Shown: positions 53,442 through 62,571 of the stretch, piece by piece
Layout of the letters: every line of letters begins with the position of its first letter
How positions within the stretch are numbered: the stretch's first letter is position 1
The notes under the pieces: model-generated
What the model saw: the letters and a program-made list of their open reading frames with translations, nothing else
Database searches by the model: none
Told to the model about the DNA's origin: nothing
Source: Paenibacillus sp. FSL H8-0548
Lineage (GTDB): Bacteria; Bacillota; Bacilli; Paenibacillales; Paenibacillaceae
DNA: 64,000 nt
Reading direction: 5' to 3'
Assembly (NCBI RefSeq): GCF_038630985.1
Contig: NZ_CP152049.1
Location: 4,111,501 to 4,175,500, forward strand
Position numbers and translations under genes: made by a program

Positions 53442-54095
53442 TCATCGATTCCGATATTCCAGCTGTTTCTCAAAACAATAGCGTATTATCTTTTGACGTT
53501 CAGAGTCATTTATAGTTGCATATTTGATCATCGCTTGCTTCCTGCCAGTCTCAAGCTCCACAATTCGAACGATTTCCGCTTGAAAATAGGTATGATCGAT
53601 CGTTCCGTTCTTAAAGGGAACAAGCATCCAGCATTCCAGCAGCATTTCAGGTACGAGAGGCCATTTGCCATCAGCAATAAAAGAAATTCCGCCTCCGCCA
53701 ACATCATCGGTCGTACATACAAATCTCACCTGATTTGGCATTTTCACTGCAATTTCCAATTCAGAAGGGACACGCAAAAAACTGCGGCGTTGAATCTTCG
53801 TAATGCGATCCGGATCCGGCTTTCGGATTTTAATTAATTTGACCCCATCTTCCTTGAAGCCGAGCACATGAGAATCAAAATAATTTTTAATCCCATCCTC
53901 TGACACAAAAAAAACAGACAGCTCATCTCCAAGAAACAAACGTTTAATGCGTCCTGTTTTCTCACTGATCGGAAACTCTATTAGCAAGCCGTCGTCCTGC
54001 TCATCCGCAATCCGGGACTTGTAATCTATTAATGCTTCCACCTCATCTGAAGAGGCGATTTGAAAATGCAACATTTGATTTACTTTAGGCAACAA
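53442..54095 (-). CDS. ypfA: PilZ-domain flagellar brake protein (YpfA/MotI-like)
   Basis: Cyclic di-GMP receptor of the YcgR type; B. subtilis YpfA (MotI) stops flagellar rotation by binding MotA. 217 residues. N-terminal YcgR domain, then the PilZ motif QRRSFLRVPSEL (about residues 103-114) and DDVGGGGISF (about 130-139), a slightly divergent version of D/NxSxxG. Start uncertain: the TTG at 54095 fits GGGGGGAG best. A degraded HD-GYP gene elsewhere (7944) is consistent with c-di-GMP signalling in this organism. Confidence 0.88.
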   Translation of the reverse strand: MLPKVNQMLHFQIASSDEVEALIDYKSRIADEQDDGLLIEFPISEKTGRIKRLFLGDELSVFFVSEDGIKNYFDSHVLGFKEDGVKLIKIRKPDPDRITKIQRRSFLRVPSELEIAVKMPNQVRFVCTTDDVGGGGISFIADGKWPLVPEMLLECWMLVPFKNGTIDHTYFQAEIVRIVELETGRKQAMIKYATINDSERQKIIRYCFEKQLEYRNR

Positions 54096-54152
54096 ATTGG
54101 CTCCCCCCATTTACATGCATTATAACACGTCAAATTAAGGGGAGCCATATCG

Positions 54153-55508
54153 TTATTTGTCAGAAGCTGCCTTGGAATCACTAGGAGACATTTCCTCAAT
54201 TGATTCTTCTAGTCCCGACTCTGAATTTATATACACGCGGTATAGGGAGCCATTAATTTTACCCGTAAATTCATAACACAGCACTTCTTCTCCCAAATCA
54301 TTATTAATCAGCGCTAATTGCTCTGACTGAACCTTCATTTCGGGATTAAGTGCCTTGCGCGCATCGGCCTGTGTGACAATTGGATTCGGCAGCTCGCGCT
54401 TGTGGTGCTCAAAGATATAATCATTCGCTTGCAAGCCGACCGTCTCGCCTTTATCCAATGCAACCTTAACTGTCAGCTTGTCAGGGTAGATGAGTACACC
54501 GCTTTGCAAGCCTACATAAGTGAGAGAACCCGTATTCCCGTGCATATCATAGCTAACCGCCTTCATTTCATTAAAACCATGCTTGTCCAAAAACTTGTCC
54601 GCTGAAGCTTTGGCTTTCTCTAGATCGACGGTTTTCTCACCAATATCACGTGGATTCATGAACGAAATTAGCTGTCCGCCCTGCTTTGTAAAATCCATTT
54701 GCAGCTTGTTTTTCTTCCCATCAATAACCGTTGCTGAATATGTTGCATATTCCGTGCCCTTCGCGTTCTCAACTACACGAATTTCAGCATTTGCTGCATC
54801 TAAAAATTTAGCCGCATGCTTCTTGATTTCGTCTTCGGTTACCATTTTCCCGCCAAGCATTTTCACTGTGCGTTTCTGGTACATGCTGCTTACAGATGGT
54901 CCCCAATTAATCTCAGGATACTGGCTTACCTTCTTATCAACGGTTTTAAAGCCATCAATAATAATATTCGGATTGTCCGACTTGGCTGAGGCAAGTGCAA
55001 TCTCCACATCCATCCAGCGCAGGCGGTTAGACAACACTTTCTCCTGCATGGCAGCCAAATCTTTTGATATTTGTTCTGAATTTGCGTAAAGGGTCTTCAT
55101 TGTCTTAAACTCATCAGGTGTAAGCGGCTGCTTGCTGAGATCGCGAACTGAGGTTTTGTAAGCGAAATTGGCAATTCGCGACAAGAACTCTCCAGCATCA
55201 TTGAAAGGAAGCAGCGTTAGCGGCAGTTGGTTAATCTCGTTCTGCGCTTCGCTCGTTAAACGCCATACGTTGACTAGTCCCTTCCGATGATAGGCTTGCG
55301 ACGTCGAGTTCACGGCAAGCGTATTGCCTAGCTGCTGATGCAGCTGCTCTACATGATAGGTTAAGTCGTGAAATGCCCGTTGATACTGATTTTCTGCTTT
55401 AATCAATATCGAGTTTTTTTCTTGATGTTCTTGATAACCCCAGTAAACGGCTCCAATAAGCAGCACGGTCATAATGGGGAAGAAAATTGAACTGAGTCGA
55501 CGGTACAT
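54153..55508 (-). CDS. ypeB: Germination protein YpeB
   Basis: Partner of the cortex-lytic enzyme SleB in the spore; YpeB stabilises and localises SleB. 451 residues: N-terminal signal-anchor (IFFPIMTVLLIGAVYWGY), a helical region and two C-terminal PepSY-like modules. In B. subtilis sleB lies directly upstream; here that position holds a 55-codon gene and then prsW, and sleB is not in the window. Confidence 0.92.
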   Translation of the reverse strand: MYRRLSSIFFPIMTVLLIGAVYWGYQEHQEKNSILIKAENQYQRAFHDLTYHVEQLHQQLGNTLAVNSTSQAYHRKGLVNVWRLTSEAQNEINQLPLTLLPFNDAGEFLSRIANFAYKTSVRDLSKQPLTPDEFKTMKTLYANSEQISKDLAAMQEKVLSNRLRWMDVEIALASAKSDNPNIIIDGFKTVDKKVSQYPEINWGPSVSSMYQKRTVKMLGGKMVTEDEIKKHAAKFLDAANAEIRVVENAKGTEYATYSATVIDGKKNKLQMDFTKQGGQLISFMNPRDIGEKTVDLEKAKASADKFLDKHGFNEMKAVSYDMHGNTGSLTYVGLQSGVLIYPDKLTVKVALDKGETVGLQANDYIFEHHKRELPNPIVTQADARKALNPEMKVQSEQLALINNDLGEEVLCYEFTGKINGSLYRVYINSESGLEESIEEMSPSDSKAASDK

Positions 55509-55613
55509 AATACAAAAGCTCCTTTCTTTTGCAAAACCTGGTTTTAGTTTGGTTTGCTAAAGGGAGCTTTATGCATCCATCTATTTAATTGTGCTAGCTT
55601 AATTCTTTTTTCA

Positions 55614-55781
55614 TCAAAAAACATTATGCTCTTCAATTTCCAGATCATTTACATTGTTGCAAATACATTGCTTAAAGCCGGTATCTATCGAGTTCTTTTC
55701 TCTTCGTCCTCGCAGCACGAACTTTTCTCCGCACATATTGCACCGGATCGTTACTTTAACCCTTGCAGCAGCAGCCTCCAT
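55614..55781 (-). CDS. Small zinc-ribbon-like protein, 55 aa
   Basis: Short protein with CNMCGEKF and, 20 residues later, CICNN: four Cys in two pairs, suggesting a zinc knuckle. GGAGGAGGAGC precedes the ATG at 55781; the frame from 55799 lacks a better site. No family recognised. Confidence 0.6.
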   Translation of the reverse strand: MEAAAARVKVTIRCNMCGEKFVLRGRREKNSIDTGFKQCICNNVNDLEIEEHNVF

Positions 55782-55855
55782 ATGCTCCTCCTCCGCCATT
55801 ATTCGAACGCCGTAATTTCAGGCATTTCAATATAATGTAAGTATAGACGGAACAG

Positions 55856-56551
55856 TTACAATTTAACCTCGTCCTCTCGGACAAGAAAACGGAAGGGTGA
55901 ACGGGAGGTTGCATGTGCCATTTTGCGAAGGCCCCATATCCAGAGCCCGATCATAAACGGAATAATAACCCACATCCAGTTCGTGCGAACCGTAATCATG
56001 ATCCAGTCGTAGGTGCCGTGCAGCAAAATAGGAAGCAGCAAGGATATGCCCAAAAAATAAGCGCTTTTGTTCTTTGGAGCAAATTTTGCTTTCCCTAAGT
56101 AATAGCCCATCATTATCCCAAATAAAGCATGACCAGATACAGGAAGCAGCGCCCTTACAAGCAGCGTCCCAAACGTTGCCGGCGAGTAAAAAGCGTATAG
56201 CACATTTTCCAATGTTGCAAAGCCAAGCGAAATTGACGATGCATATACGATGCCGTCATATGGCTCATCAAATTCAGTATGGTTGTAAATGACGTGATAC
56301 AGAACAAACCATTTCACAAATTCTTCAACGCCTGCGGACTCCCCAAAAGCAAACCAAACTGCATGATCGCCAAGCCAAAGCTGCAAGCCGCGCTGAATAA
56401 CCATGATCGGCACAACGACGAGCATACCCAGCACAAACATTCTAGCGACCATATGAATCGGCTCTGCTTCGTAGCGATCCCTTAAATACAAATAAGTAAG
56501 CAGCGAAACGCCTGGCGCAATAGCAGCAGTCAAAACGGAAAGCAACAGCAT
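55856..56551 (-). CDS. prsW: PrsW family glutamic-type intramembrane protease
   Basis: Membrane metalloprotease-like family; B. subtilis PrsW starts cleavage of anti-sigma RsiW. 231 residues, about eight helices. Conserved EEFVKWFVLYHV (Glu-Glu pair, about residue 75), SGHALFG and HGTYDWIM segments. An anti-sigma factor with membrane helices is encoded at 6470; whether it is a substrate is unknown. Confidence 0.9.
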   Translation of the reverse strand: MLLLSVLTAAIAPGVSLLTYLYLRDRYEAEPIHMVARMFVLGMLVVVPIMVIQRGLQLWLGDHAVWFAFGESAGVEEFVKWFVLYHVIYNHTEFDEPYDGIVYASSISLGFATLENVLYAFYSPATFGTLLVRALLPVSGHALFGIMMGYYLGKAKFAPKNKSAYFLGISLLLPILLHGTYDWIMITVRTNWMWVIIPFMIGLWIWGLRKMAHATSRSPFRFLVREDEVKL

Positions 56552-56566
56552 TTGGTCCCTACTTTC

Positions 56567-57817
56567 TTACACCCAGCCTCGAAAACGAGCGGCCTCCGCC
56601 ATTTTGCGAACACCAGCCATATAAGCGGCAAGCCGCATATCGACCTTGCGGGTGCGATGTATTTCGTATACATGGTTAAAGCCTCGGATCATCATAAGCT
56701 TCAGCTTATCATCCACCTCTTGCTCCTCCCAGTAATAGCCTTGATTATTCTGCACCCACTCGAAATAGGATACAATTACGCCACCAGCGCTTGCGAGCAC
56801 ATCTGGAATGATAAGCACGCCGCGATCGGACAGAATTTGAGTAGCCTCCAGCGTAGTTGGACCATTCGCAGCCTCGACTACAATGGATGCTTGTACACGG
56901 CCTGCGTTTTGATCTGTTATTTGGTTCTCAATTGCAGCTGGAACGAGAACATCGCATTCCAGCTCAAGCAGCTCTGAATTCGTAATGGTTTGTGAGAACA
57001 AATTCGTTACATTGCCAAAGGAATCTCGTCGATCGAGCAAATATTCAATATCGAGTCCCTCTTTATTATACAACGCTCCGCCCACATCGGAAATACCTAT
57101 TACTTTCGCACCTGCCTCATGCATAAATTTGGCAAGGTAGCTTCCCGCATTTCCGAAGCCTTGAATGACGATTCGCGCACCCTTAATTTCAATTCCTTTC
57201 ATTTGCAGCGCTTGCTCAATCATAATAACGACGCCGCGTGCTGTAGCTGTCTCTCTCCCCTTAGAACCGCCAAGAACAAGCGGTTTGCCTGTAATGAAGC
57301 CTGGAGAATCAAATTCACGAATCCGGCTGTACTCGTCCATCATCCAAGCCATAATCTGAGAATTCGTCATGACATCCGGCGCAGGTATGTCTTTGGTTGG
57401 ACCTACAATTTGGCTGACAGCACGAACATAACCGCGACTCAGTCTCTCCAGCTCACGGAAAGACATCGTCCTTGGATCGCAAATCACGCCGCCTTTGCCT
57501 CCTCCATAGGGTAAATCCGCAATTCCGCATTTCAAGCTCATCCAGATTGATAATGCTTTAACTTCATTTTCCGACACGGCCGGGTGAAAACGCACTCCAC
57601 CCTTTGTCGGGCCTACAGCGTCATTATGCTGTGCCCTGTAGCCTGTAAATACTTTTGTCTTCCCATCATCCATTCGAACTGGAATACGTACGGTTAGCAG
57701 CCGAAGCGGCTCCTTCAATAGGTCAACCATATCCTGATCATAGCCAAGTCTTCGCAGCGCTTGCTCGATTACGATTTGAGTAGAATGCAACACATCATTT
57801 GCTTCTTTTTCACTCAT
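56567..57817 (-). CDS. gudB: NAD-specific glutamate dehydrogenase
   Basis: Glutamate to 2-oxoglutarate and ammonia. 416 residues. Substrate Lys in KGGVRFHP and MSLKCGIADLPYGGGKGG, NAD-binding VIQGFGNAGSYLAKF. The three-residue VKA duplication that inactivates the cryptic gudB allele of B. subtilis 168 is absent, so an active enzyme is expected. The ATG at 57817 follows GGCGGTGG. Confidence 0.92.
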   Translation of the reverse strand: MSEKEANDVLHSTQIVIEQALRRLGYDQDMVDLLKEPLRLLTVRIPVRMDDGKTKVFTGYRAQHNDAVGPTKGGVRFHPAVSENEVKALSIWMSLKCGIADLPYGGGKGGVICDPRTMSFRELERLSRGYVRAVSQIVGPTKDIPAPDVMTNSQIMAWMMDEYSRIREFDSPGFITGKPLVLGGSKGRETATARGVVIMIEQALQMKGIEIKGARIVIQGFGNAGSYLAKFMHEAGAKVIGISDVGGALYNKEGLDIEYLLDRRDSFGNVTNLFSQTITNSELLELECDVLVPAAIENQITDQNAGRVQASIVVEAANGPTTLEATQILSDRGVLIIPDVLASAGGVIVSYFEWVQNNQGYYWEEQEVDDKLKLMMIRGFNHVYEIHRTRKVDMRLAAYMAGVRKMAEAARFRGWV

Positions 57818-57898
57818 GTCATCCACCGCCTTTGTCTACATCTAATATGAACGCCTTTCCCTTACTGTATTCCAATTTATATTACTCATACATGCAAT

Positions 57899-57940
57899 AA
57901 GAGCATCATGCAGACAACACAAAGTCTGCATGATGCTCTT
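57899..57940. terminator. Perfect 17-bp hairpin between mecA and gudB
   Basis: AAGAGCATCATGCAGAC faces GTCTGCATGATGCTCTT with an eight-base loop and only a weak T-tract on the minus strand. It probably ends the mecA transcript. Confidence 0.7.
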
Positions 57941-57956
57941 GGCATGCTCGATTGCT

Positions 57957-58571
57957 TTAAAATTTAAAATGATTACATATTTCCTGAACAGCGGATTCAG
58001 GCATAATCACCTTTCCATACTCTTCAAGCATTGCGTACGTAACTGAAGTCGCTTCTCCATACTCAGCAAGTAAAGCAATAACAGCGTTATGCCTCGAAGC
58101 CTCAATAAGGGCAGGTTCCAACGCCAATATATATTTGCCATTATAAAAGTATAGTCGTCCATCTTCAGTCAGCGTGGCGGCTTGTAATTGCTTACATACT
58201 GAGATAACATCCTCAAATTCGCGGAAGGAGTACATCACGACATCGCTATGTTCAAGCGTTACTTCCATTTCGTATATTTCGTCTTCCGTGTCGTCATCTT
58301 CGGCTGCACGTTCTCCTACATGACTGTTCATTTTGCCACGGGTGACAATCACTACCATACCTTGAGCGGGGAGGGCAAACACTTCGACCGCTAATGGGCC
58401 GCTGGCGTCGAATCCAAGTTCACTATATGCTTGATCCATCATTTCACTGAATAGTTCGTGTACTTTTGGAATTTCGCGCCACATGTCGTCCTTCTGGATC
58501 CCCCGTTCCAGCAGGTCGTCGAACGTCAGGAAAATCCGTATCTTATCCTGGCTCAGTCGTTCGATTTTCAT
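57957..58571 (-). CDS. Adaptor protein MecA (or its paralogue MecB/YpbH)
   Basis: ClpC adaptor that targets proteins for degradation. 204 residues, the ATG at 58571 behind GAGGAGGATCC. N-terminal domain MKIERLSQDKIRIFLTFDDL and a C-terminal domain with YSFREFEDVISVC. Location near gudB and the ypb genes matches ypbH (mecB) of B. subtilis; sequence reading alone cannot separate MecA from MecB. Confidence 0.85.
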   Translation of the reverse strand: MKIERLSQDKIRIFLTFDDLLERGIQKDDMWREIPKVHELFSEMMDQAYSELGFDASGPLAVEVFALPAQGMVVIVTRGKMNSHVGERAAEDDDTEDEIYEMEVTLEHSDVVMYSFREFEDVISVCKQLQAATLTEDGRLYFYNGKYILALEPALIEASRHNAVIALLAEYGEATSVTYAMLEEYGKVIMPESAVQEICNHFKF

Positions 58572-58702
58572 GACAGGATCCTCCTCTGCAGCATCTGTTG
58601 TAATAGCGTATGAATAAATTAGAAAGATGTGATCATTTTTAATCAAATCATACTATGTAACTACTTTATCATTTCTTTTCATCGAATGCACTAATATTGA
58701 AC

Positions 58703-58756
58703 GAAAAAAAGAATCGCTTGGCCGCATAGCATTTCTGCTCAGCGGCCAAGCGATTC
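58703..58756 (-). terminator. Terminator after the YtxH-like gene
   Basis: GAATCGCTTGGCCGC/GCGGCCAAGCGATTC, a perfect 15-bp stem, then seven T on the minus strand. Confidence 0.85.
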
Positions 58757-58775
58757 ATTAAACCTCTTATCCTAT

Positions 58776-59099
58776 TTAATGCGCAAGTACTGACGATTCC
58801 GCTTTGATCTTATCCGCTTCCCGCTTTACTTCAGGATCACTATTTACTATTGCTTCAATTTGCCCCCAAGCGGCTTCTGATTTTACGGCAGTATCGTCTG
58901 AATGCTTTGGGGCGGCATTGGAAGCCTCATTCACTATTGATTTGCCCATCATTTTCGAAACGGATTTGCGTGCTACAGACTTGCTGACATCAGATAGCGC
59001 GCTTGCAGCCCAAGACACAGCTCCAGGCCGCTTTCTCGAGACATACATCGTAGCAGCTGCGCCAATTATTCCTCCAACTAAAAACCCGCTTAACTTCAT
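58776..59099 (-). CDS. YtxH-like small membrane protein
   Basis: 107 residues. One N-terminal membrane helix (GFLVGGIIGAAATMYVSRKR), then a charged and alanine/serine-rich helical tail. The pattern resembles YtxH-domain proteins, a loose match. Start ATG at 59099 follows GAGGTGA; divergent from the polysaccharide deacetylase gene. Confidence 0.65.
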   Translation of the reverse strand: MKLSGFLVGGIIGAAATMYVSRKRPGAVSWAASALSDVSKSVARKSVSKMMGKSIVNEASNAAPKHSDDTAVKSEAAWGQIEAIVNSDPEVKREADKIKAESSVLAH

Positions 59100-59281
59100 T
59101 ATGAAGGTCACCTCTTTTCCTCTTTGGTCATCATCGTATGCATGAGTTAGTTTGACCTTATGACTTGCCCCTCATCCTATATAAAATAAGGAAACCCTTC
59201 TTAAGCAGCCGCATAGTTAAATATGTTACAATAGGTTCGATTTGCAGGCTAACCAATTTAGCTTATGGAGGTTTCCGTACA

Positions 59282-60142
59282 ATGAAGCAAAATATAAAAT
59301 TAGCAGTTCTTTTACTTTTAGGAGCCATACTGTCAGCTTGCACGGCTGAACAGCAGCAAACAAATCATCTTCCCACTAATGAAAGTACAGCAGCAGAATA
59401 CGACCAGCGCATTTCTCCAGCTCCAACTGCTGGTATACATACAGACGCTCCTGTAGAGGACACTTTGTCTGAAGCTACACCTGTATTAGAGGAAGCGGTA
59501 CTGACTCAACCTCTTTATAGGATGAACAAATCCTACCGCTTCGAGCCAATAGATGCTTCTGTTCAAAATAAGGTCGTATTGCTCACCTTCGATGATGGTC
59601 CCAAGGATGAAGCTGTGCTCACCAGCATACTGGACACATTGGATAAACATCATGCTAAAGCCATTTTTTTCGTAAATGGTTATCGGGTCAAACAAAACCC
59701 TGAGCTGCTAAAGCTCATTGATGCGCGAGGACAGACAGTAGGCAACCATTCCTTCGATCATATCAATCTCAAGAACGAACCAAATGAGGTTGTTGAACAA
59801 CAGATCGGCGATGTTCAGAATGAGATTGAAGAATTGATCGGTAAAAAACCATTGTTTTTCCGTCCTCCTTACGGTTCTGGCGGCGACATAGTGAAAGAGG
59901 CAGCAAAAAACCACGGCATGCTGTACATGACGTGGTCCAATGGATCTTTAGATTGGGATAAATCTGCCAAGGATAAGCCCGACGAAGTCATTCGAAATGT
60001 ACTGGAGCAGCTTCATCCCGGTGCCAATATTTTAATGCATGAGCTGAAATGGACGGCAGATGCCCTTGATGAACTGCTTGCCACACTCGAATCCAAAGGG
60101 TATGGATTTATAGATCCTGCCTCTATAGAAATTAATTTGTAA
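59282..60142 (+). CDS. Polysaccharide deacetylase lipoprotein
   Basis: NodB-type carbohydrate esterase (CE4), 286 residues, the ATG at 59282 behind GGAGG. Lipoprotein signal with lipobox LSAC (Cys at about residue 20), a linker, then the catalytic domain: TFDDGPKDE (catalytic Asp pair), GNHSFDH (metal His), RPPYGSGG and ILMHEL. Likely acts on peptidoglycan or exopolysaccharide. Its 3' end overlaps the convergent gene at 60132 by 11 bases. Confidence 0.93.
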   Translation: MKQNIKLAVLLLLGAILSACTAEQQQTNHLPTNESTAAEYDQRISPAPTAGIHTDAPVEDTLSEATPVLEEAVLTQPLYRMNKSYRFEPIDASVQNKVVLLTFDDGPKDEAVLTSILDTLDKHHAKAIFFVNGYRVKQNPELLKLIDARGQTVGNHSFDHINLKNEPNEVVEQQIGDVQNEIEELIGKKPLFFRPPYGSGGDIVKEAAKNHGMLYMTWSNGSLDWDKSAKDKPDEVIRNVLEQLHPGANILMHELKWTADALDELLATLESKGYGFIDPASIEINL

Positions 60143-60365
60143 ATTTATTTCCGTACCAGAACAACCCAGCCACTAAGCAGACGAACAACAGGAATAACAA
60201 ATTATAGTACCATCTTGTTAATTTATAATTGCTCGAAGGATGTTTTTTCCGCCTAGGCGGCATAGCTGCTCCCTCATTGGAATTCGTTCCGATGTCAGAC
60301 GGAGATGCCGCCTTTTCATGTTGTCTTGAAGACCTCGAACTTCCAAATTTCTCTTTCCTGCTCAT
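60132..60365 (-). CDS. Small membrane protein, 77 aa
   Basis: Charged N-terminal half, basic PPRRKKHP, then one C-terminal membrane helix YYNLLFLLFVCLVAGLFWYG. Coupled to the CPBP gene by a four-base overlap, so it may be an accessory of that membrane protein. No family recognised. Confidence 0.6.
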   Translation of the reverse strand: MSRKEKFGSSRSSRQHEKAASPSDIGTNSNEGAAMPPRRKKHPSSNYKLTRWYYNLLFLLFVCLVAGLFWYGNKFTN

Positions 60366-60955
60366 GACTCCCTCCTGAATCGTATAATCAACCCCATTAT
60401 AAAATCAATTAGGAAATGTGCAATGATTGGTGCAATAATCGAACCTGATTGCAAGTATATCCATCCTAATCCGTAGCTAATGGAGAAAACAAGTCCTGTA
60501 GGTATCCAGTGCTTTAGATACCTTACATGAATAGTAGCAAAAATAATGCTCGTCCAATAGGGTCCAATGGCATGCTGCAGAGCCCCGCGGAATAAAAGCT
60601 CCTCGCAAATCGCAACTACGAGTGAGATTACCGCAATATGCCAAATGGGACGTGTACTAAAAATCCGATCATTCACGCCTCCATCATCGCCAGCCTCCTC
60701 AGGCACAAAACGAGAAATAAGAAGGTCGACAACGATGACTGCAGCAGCCAAACCAACGCCCCAATAAAGGAAACTGAGCTCTTTTGGCGGAGTAAATAAT
60801 TTGATTACATTTTGATGCTGAAATAAAACCCATATTAAACCGATAATAAAAGTAATGCCTTGTGTTGCGTACAAATTGATTAACAGCATACGGTCATCCA
60901 GATCATCGACGGATACCTTGCGAATGCGAATATTTCGAATATCAAACTTTTTCAT
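60362..60955 (-). CDS. CPBP-family intramembrane metalloprotease
   Basis: 197 residues from an ATG at 60955 (upstream in-frame ATGs at 60982 and 61027 cannot be excluded). Motif 1 EELLFRGALQHAI (EExxxR), motif 2 FATIHVRYLKH (FxxxH), motif 3 HFLIDFIMG (HxxxD/N). Corresponds in position to B. subtilis ypbD. Substrate unknown. Confidence 0.88.
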   Translation of the reverse strand: MKKFDIRNIRIRKVSVDDLDDRMLLINLYATQGITFIIGLIWVLFQHQNVIKLFTPPKELSFLYWGVGLAAAVIVVDLLISRFVPEEAGDDGGVNDRIFSTRPIWHIAVISLVVAICEELLFRGALQHAIGPYWTSIIFATIHVRYLKHWIPTGLVFSISYGLGWIYLQSGSIIAPIIAHFLIDFIMGLIIRFRRES

Positions 60956-61067
60956 AGCTTCCCGCCTGTCTGAAACGTTCATATTTTCTTTTATTATCTT
61001 TTCACCTATACTGATAGAACAATTCACCAGCTTATATTTTAGTGCATAAAAGGAGATAGAGACAGAG

Positions 61068-61979
61068 ATGGAAAAAAGATTAACGACATCAGCAATGTTA
61101 TTTAGTATCGGCTTTATATTCTTGCTTATTTGTACTGTAGGCGCTTTTTTTTACGGAATACAGATCGGTTCGGATAAAACAGAGGCAAAATACAAAACCG
61201 ATGAAACCTCAGCTAGCTCCGCCGCTTCCGTAAGTCCCTACCAGCAACAGGATTTGGTCTCTTTCTATCATACCGTATTTCTACCTTATCGTGAATTTCA
61301 AAACGAATGGTTCTCGGCCATGAATAAATTATCGCAAGGAAAAACCAACGAAGCAACTTCGATGTTTAAGGATCTTGCAAAGCTAGCTGAAGATAAAGAG
61401 AAAGAAGCAAGCTCCGTAGATATGCAAAGGTCGCCACTGCTTGGTGAATCGCAGGTAAGCTACATACGCAGTCTCAAGCTATTCAACGAAGCCGCAATGA
61501 AAGCTGCAACAAGTGCAAAAACATTATCCTTCGCAGAGCTAAAGAAAAATGTAGAGCAGGAAAAAACGTATCGTTCTGCTTCGCAGTTTGCACTGAATGC
61601 TCAGCAAGCTTATTACTCGGCTATGCTGAAATGGGCAGCAACCGTTGATACCGACATCCCATCCGAGTACACGTCGCCAGCTATATTAGAGCTCTCACAA
61701 TGGAAGAACTTTCAAATTACAGTTAAAAATAAACTAATGGCCGATCAGCTTATGGCTCGCAATAAGCTAACCGTTTATTATCCGCAAGATTTAACAAGCC
61801 GCGTTGATGATTTTATTCAATCGGGTCAGGCATCTAATATGAAGCTGCATACTTTGACATCTGTTGTAGATCTGCTCATTAATACTGAAGCAGTACGCGC
61901 AGGAGATTTTAGTTTAAGCATGTCTCGGCTATATCATCAGGCACTACTTCCGCAGTTGCCGTTCTTCTCAGCTGAATGA
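61068..61979 (+). CDS. Hypothetical membrane-anchored protein, 303 aa
   Basis: N-terminal single membrane helix (FSIGFIFLLICTVGAFFYGI), then a helical extracytoplasmic domain; no family recognised. Ribosome binding site AGGAG. Divergent from the CPBP gene. Confidence 0.7.
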   Translation: MEKRLTTSAMLFSIGFIFLLICTVGAFFYGIQIGSDKTEAKYKTDETSASSAASVSPYQQQDLVSFYHTVFLPYREFQNEWFSAMNKLSQGKTNEATSMFKDLAKLAEDKEKEASSVDMQRSPLLGESQVSYIRSLKLFNEAAMKAATSAKTLSFAELKKNVEQEKTYRSASQFALNAQQAYYSAMLKWAATVDTDIPSEYTSPAILELSQWKNFQITVKNKLMADQLMARNKLTVYYPQDLTSRVDDFIQSGQASNMKLHTLTSVVDLLINTEAVRAGDFSLSMSRLYHQALLPQLPFFSAE

Positions 61980-62005
61980 AATTGATTCACTGCCGAAGAT
62001 AATGA

Positions 62006-62332
62006 TCAATCATATTGAAATCCTTTTAACGAGGCTATAGCTGCCATTCCGCCAGTAACATTGTGGAGGCTGCTATAGCCTTGTTCTTCTAAGTATTGGC
62101 ATACGGCTGCACTTCTGACGCCATGAGCGCACACGATGTATATCGGTTTAGAATCATCTATTTCACCTAAACGAGTGGGTATCGTATTCATCGGGATTAA
62201 AATTGAAGCATCCATATGATAAAAATCCCATTCAAAAGCTTCTCTTACATCGATCACTTGATTTCCATCAATTTCGCCATTCTCTATATGTTCAAGCAAT
62301 GCTTCCGGTGTCATTTCCTGCCAGTTATTCAT
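62006..62332 (-). CDS. Rhodanese-like domain protein
   Basis: 108-residue single rhodanese domain. VIDVREAFEWDFYHMD early and the active-site loop VCAHGVRSAAVCQYLEEQG with catalytic Cys followed by a six-residue loop, as in GlpE-type proteins. Probably sulfur transfer, or a phosphatase-like or binding role. Confidence 0.88.
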   Translation of the reverse strand: MNNWQEMTPEALLEHIENGEIDGNQVIDVREAFEWDFYHMDASILIPMNTIPTRLGEIDDSKPIYIVCAHGVRSAAVCQYLEEQGYSSLHNVTGGMAAIASLKGFQYD

Positions 62333-62415
62333 GAATAAATACCTCCCTTGTCGGATTTTGAAGCCTATGATGCTTGAATCATAACGAAATTTTCACAATT
62401 CAGCAAGTTTGAGGA

Positions 62416-62445
62416 TTGCTTTTGTCTATCTTCTTGCATTAAAAT
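62416..62445 (+). promoter_or_regulatory. Possible sigma-A promoter of serA
   Basis: TTGCTT (62416-62421) and TAAAAT (62440-62445) with 18 bases between them. Imperfect but well placed, about 127 bases before serA. Confidence 0.4.
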
Positions 62446-62473
62446 AGAAAAGTCTACGATCGATGATCAAACT

Positions 62474-62515
62474 CTCGTCCCGCTGCTGAACATCGGTACC
62501 GGACGAGGGTTTTTC
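62474..62515 (+). terminator. Leader hairpin upstream of serA (attenuator candidate)
   Basis: CTCGTCC/GGACGAG with an additional CG pair, loop of about 20 bases, followed by GGTTTTT. Lies between the putative promoter and serA. No T-box AGGGTGGNACCGCG motif is seen. A second small hairpin GCGAAGC/GCTTCGC (62528-62547) sits just before the ribosome binding site. Confidence 0.5.
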
Positions 62516-62571
62516 TGTTCATATTAAGCGAAGCTATCATGCTTCGCCCCATTTTAGGAGGCATACTTCAC

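Noticed and set aside
62446..62571. T-box or known riboswitch before serA
   Set aside because: No T-box antiterminator sequence, specifier loop or known aptamer core; the leader is too short.
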